Positions 61,431 to 64,000 of a stretch of 64,000 bases of DNA are shown one piece after another. The position numbers and the translations under genes are program-made. Source of the DNA: Linyphia triangularis (taxonomy: Eukaryota > Arthropoda > Arachnida > Araneae > Linyphiidae); contig OZ021723.1 in assembly GCA_963978545.1 (NCBI GenBank), forward strand, positions 93,664,002-93,728,001, given 5' to 3'. Numbering within the stretch: position 1 is the first letter of the stretch; each line of letters begins with the position of its first letter. The notes under the pieces are model-generated. The model saw only the letters and a list, made by a program, of their open reading frames with translations. It had not been told where the DNA came from and made no database searches.

Positions 61431-62959
61431 GTGGAGAAAAACAGCAAAATATACAGGGAAAGGATCCTTGTATTATAGATTTTAAATTATTTACTTAAGA
61501 AATTAATACATGAGAGTTAATTAAAATTTAATTAGGAATCGGAATTCACTTCTCTTAAAATTCCAAGATATCATGGTTTTGAAATAAAACTTCCAATATT
61601 TTAATAAAAACTTTTTCTGCTAGCGACTCTGAGCATATATAGCTACGAACCCAAACTCAATATAAATAATGATTCGTCATTGTAATGATAGATGGCGACA
61701 CTACTAAATATTATTTGTGAATTGGGAAAAACTTGGAAATTATTCACCAGATGTAGCACATTTTCCTTCCTATTTCTTAAATCAATTTTTTTTTTTCATA
61801 AACGTAATTTCCAATTGGATCCCTCTTAATTTATACTCAAAGTAAAGGCAATCCAAAATAACTTTACATTCAAAGTAAGAGCAATCCAAAATAACTCGTC
61901 GAATATTTTTTTTACTCGATTTTTTAATTTTTATACTCAGATATAACTTACCGGCCTGAATTTCTAAACTTTTGTAATTACATATAATTTTGCCTTTATA
62001 TACTTAGAATTATCAATCTCTTTTTTTTTTTTTTTTTAATTTTTTTTTTTTTAATATTGATCAAGCTGCACGAGATGGTGAAAGTATTTAGATTTAAAAT
62101 ATTTCGTGGATGCTTATTTGTTTAAAACTTAATCATCTATGGGAATGATAACTGGATAGCAGTGGTGGCCCGTGGACGAAAATAATGTTACTTCAGCCGG
62201 AAACAAACCTCCTCCCCTCCCAATCACCCCCCCCCCCCCAAACCCTCAACCACACACACACTTTCCACAATCATGTACAATCACACTTGATTTTTTTTTT
62301 ATTATTATTATTATTATTTTAAAAATTGTATTTTCTTATACTTAAAAGTATATAATTGTTAATGATGTTGAAAATGAAAAAAACTTCAGAGTTATTCAAA
62401 AATTAATTGACTAATTAACATTTAACTTGTTATAAGTAGCATATTTTCGAACAGTGTTTACTTGAGTCTTATGGGGCAAAGAAAAGAAATGATGGTTAAA
62501 AATTGTTCGCAATATCATTCTAAATGTTACGAACCTCCTTCCTAGTTTCTAGAATATATAGTTTTTTTATTATAATTTTTTTTTTTTTACATTGAAAGTA
62601 GAAAAAATCTCAATTTTTCTAAATACTTTTGCATTTAAAAAATCGAGCAAAATTTCTTTTCAAAACCATTTGACTGAGGCTGAGGTTCAAAACATCTAAT
62701 AATTAATGCAGATTTGAATTCTCAAATTATTTTTCAAAAAGATTATATCAAACTTCAGTCCATTCACTTAGTTCAAATTACGCAAATTTATTCTCAGAAC
62801 AAAATAGTATTTCAAACTTATAAAAATAACTCTCGATGGTACCATTAACTTGCAAAAATTTCATATAGAGATTATTTTAAAGCATAAATTCTCAAGGGCA
62901 GCCGAAGTCGGAAAATCGCTAATCTGGCTGATAAGCTATACATTACGGGAAGGGAAGGC
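61431..62959. other. AT-rich intergenic stretch, no gene seen
   Basis: Pyrimidine and T runs (62020-62050), a C-run (62226-62238) and (ATT)n near 62310. No exon or RNA gene. Confidence 0.5.
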
Positions 62960-63240
62960 TCTATATTGGATTCCATTGGTTATCATGGCAACGTTGTAGC
63001 CGAAACGCGTTGTAGGAACCCATAGCTACTGATAAGATCACCTTGAAAGGAAACGTTTTTTTTCCCCTCGTAAATTGAGTATTGATGCAAGAAGTTGCTG
63101 TTTATGGGATTTTTTTACACTTACCGTAGAAATTGGATCTTCATTTTAGAAAATTGTAAAATATATAATTTTACTTTTGAACTAATAAATTTAGATGCCG
63201 CCCGGCTGACACTGACTATAGTGCACGAGCCACCACTGCT
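62960..63240. repeat. Dispersed repeat, copy 2 of 2
   Basis: Matches 26740-27060 (GGTTATCATGGCAACG, TTACACTTACCGTAGAAATT, GAACTAATAAATTTAGATGC, GTGCACGAGCC), same strand. Confidence 0.65.
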
Positions 63241-63417
63241 AGATCGAATGTATATATACTTCACCAAACCATCGTAAAATGTGTACATCACGTTATTATT
63301 TATCTAGTTGTATTTGGTTAGACCTACAAATTTATAATCACTTAATTACATGATCTATTACTTTGCTCTTATCAAAAGCACTCTTTCATTCAAGAAATCA
63401 AAAAATCTGTCTATTAA

Positions 63418-63522
<105 letters not shown>

Positions 63523-63545
63523 AACCCTCATACTAATGTATGTAC

Positions 63546-64000
63546 AGGTTGTCCAGCGAAGGACTCTCTGGTTTTAAAATTAAATAACTCAAACAAAGAA
63601 TAATGAAACAAAAAGTATAGTTATTTTGAAAACTGTAAAAATCTAATTCTAAAATATCAAAATTAGTTACAATTGTTGCCAACAGGTGACGCTGTTCACT
63701 GTAGTTCTTATGAATAAAGAGCGTTTTGAAGCTCATGGCGATCAGTCTTCCGACAGTTCCACTGTTTGAATGTGAAAGGAAGTTAGCGTGATTGCAACGA
63801 CTGGTTGCAGAGGACAAATTTATTACATATTTCTAGAATTTTGCATCTACAGCTCCATCTGTTGGTAACACTTATAACTAATTTTGAAACTCCTGTTTCA
63901 TATTTTTACAGCTTTCAAAATAACTATACTTTTTGTTTCATTCTTCTATCGATCTTTATATTTGAGTTATTGAATTTTAAAATCAGGAAGTTCTTCTCTG
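63546..64000. mobile_element. TIR DNA element cut by the window end
   Basis: The left end CAGGTTGTCCAGCGAAGGAC, CTCTGGTTTTAAAATTAAAT and AAAAGTATAGTTATTTTGAA faces the complement at 63900-64000. The ~450-bp interior contains TGGCAACAATTGTAACTAAT inverted copies, so the whole is nearly a palindrome. The right terminus is at or just past base 64000. Non-autonomous; Tc1/mariner-like ends are possible. Confidence 0.6.

Overview
The window looks like AT-rich arthropod genomic DNA, most likely from a spider. The support is indirect: an intron-poor TD/POZ-type BTB gene of the kind expanded in spiders, long transposon-filled introns, tRNA-headed SINEs, an RNase H-bearing LINE, BEL/Pao and Helitron copies, and many short palindromic DNA elements. 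The species assignment is an inference.

Two host genes are well supported. At the left edge (1-528, +) is the 3' part of a BTB/POZ protein gene. Most of the window (46932 down to 16227, minus strand) is one DEG/ENaC amiloride-sensitive sodium channel gene. I reconstructed 12 coding exons from splice sites and matching phases. They sum to 1617 nt (538 codons plus stop) and run from a TM1/FPAVTICN exon to a TM2/GFS exon, with a polyA signal just after the stop. A third, smaller piece (10567-10881, minus) is the M4 end of an ionotropic glutamate receptor-like protein, either a terminal exon or a pseudogene.

Everything else is mobile or repetitive. From left to right: a Helitron (1937-4453) inside the TA-rich centre of a foldback element; inverted-orientation arrays of a ~140-bp unit (2340-3260 and 7080-8300); a TTAA-flanked MITE (5108-5311); tRNA-derived SINEs of three kinds; an inverted duplication of a PIN-like/CXC-domain transposon protein (12165-15835), itself interrupted by a TIR element; a CTCTACC minisatellite growing out of the end of a MITE; a broken LINE RNase H segment (22515-23375); a solo LTR (24381-25131); a MULE-like element with a 9-bp duplication (32684-34843) nested in a palindrome; and an intact 1719-codon BEL/Pao element (38509-44370) in channel intron 3. 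Upstream of the channel gene (47 kb to the end) I see only repeats and AT-rich sequence.

The most unusual observations are these. (1) The BEL/Pao element ends in 182-bp inverted, not direct, terminal repeats and is flanked by a 5-bp target duplication; the uninterrupted arm of the host palindrome shows the empty site. (2) Four separate insertions lie inside palindromic foldback elements. (3) A repeat family, with every copy on the + strand, carries a signal-peptide-like short ORF that is recognisable in five copies. (4) The PIN/CXC protein relic is a head-to-head duplication. Nothing was searched against databases; family names rest on recognised motifs.
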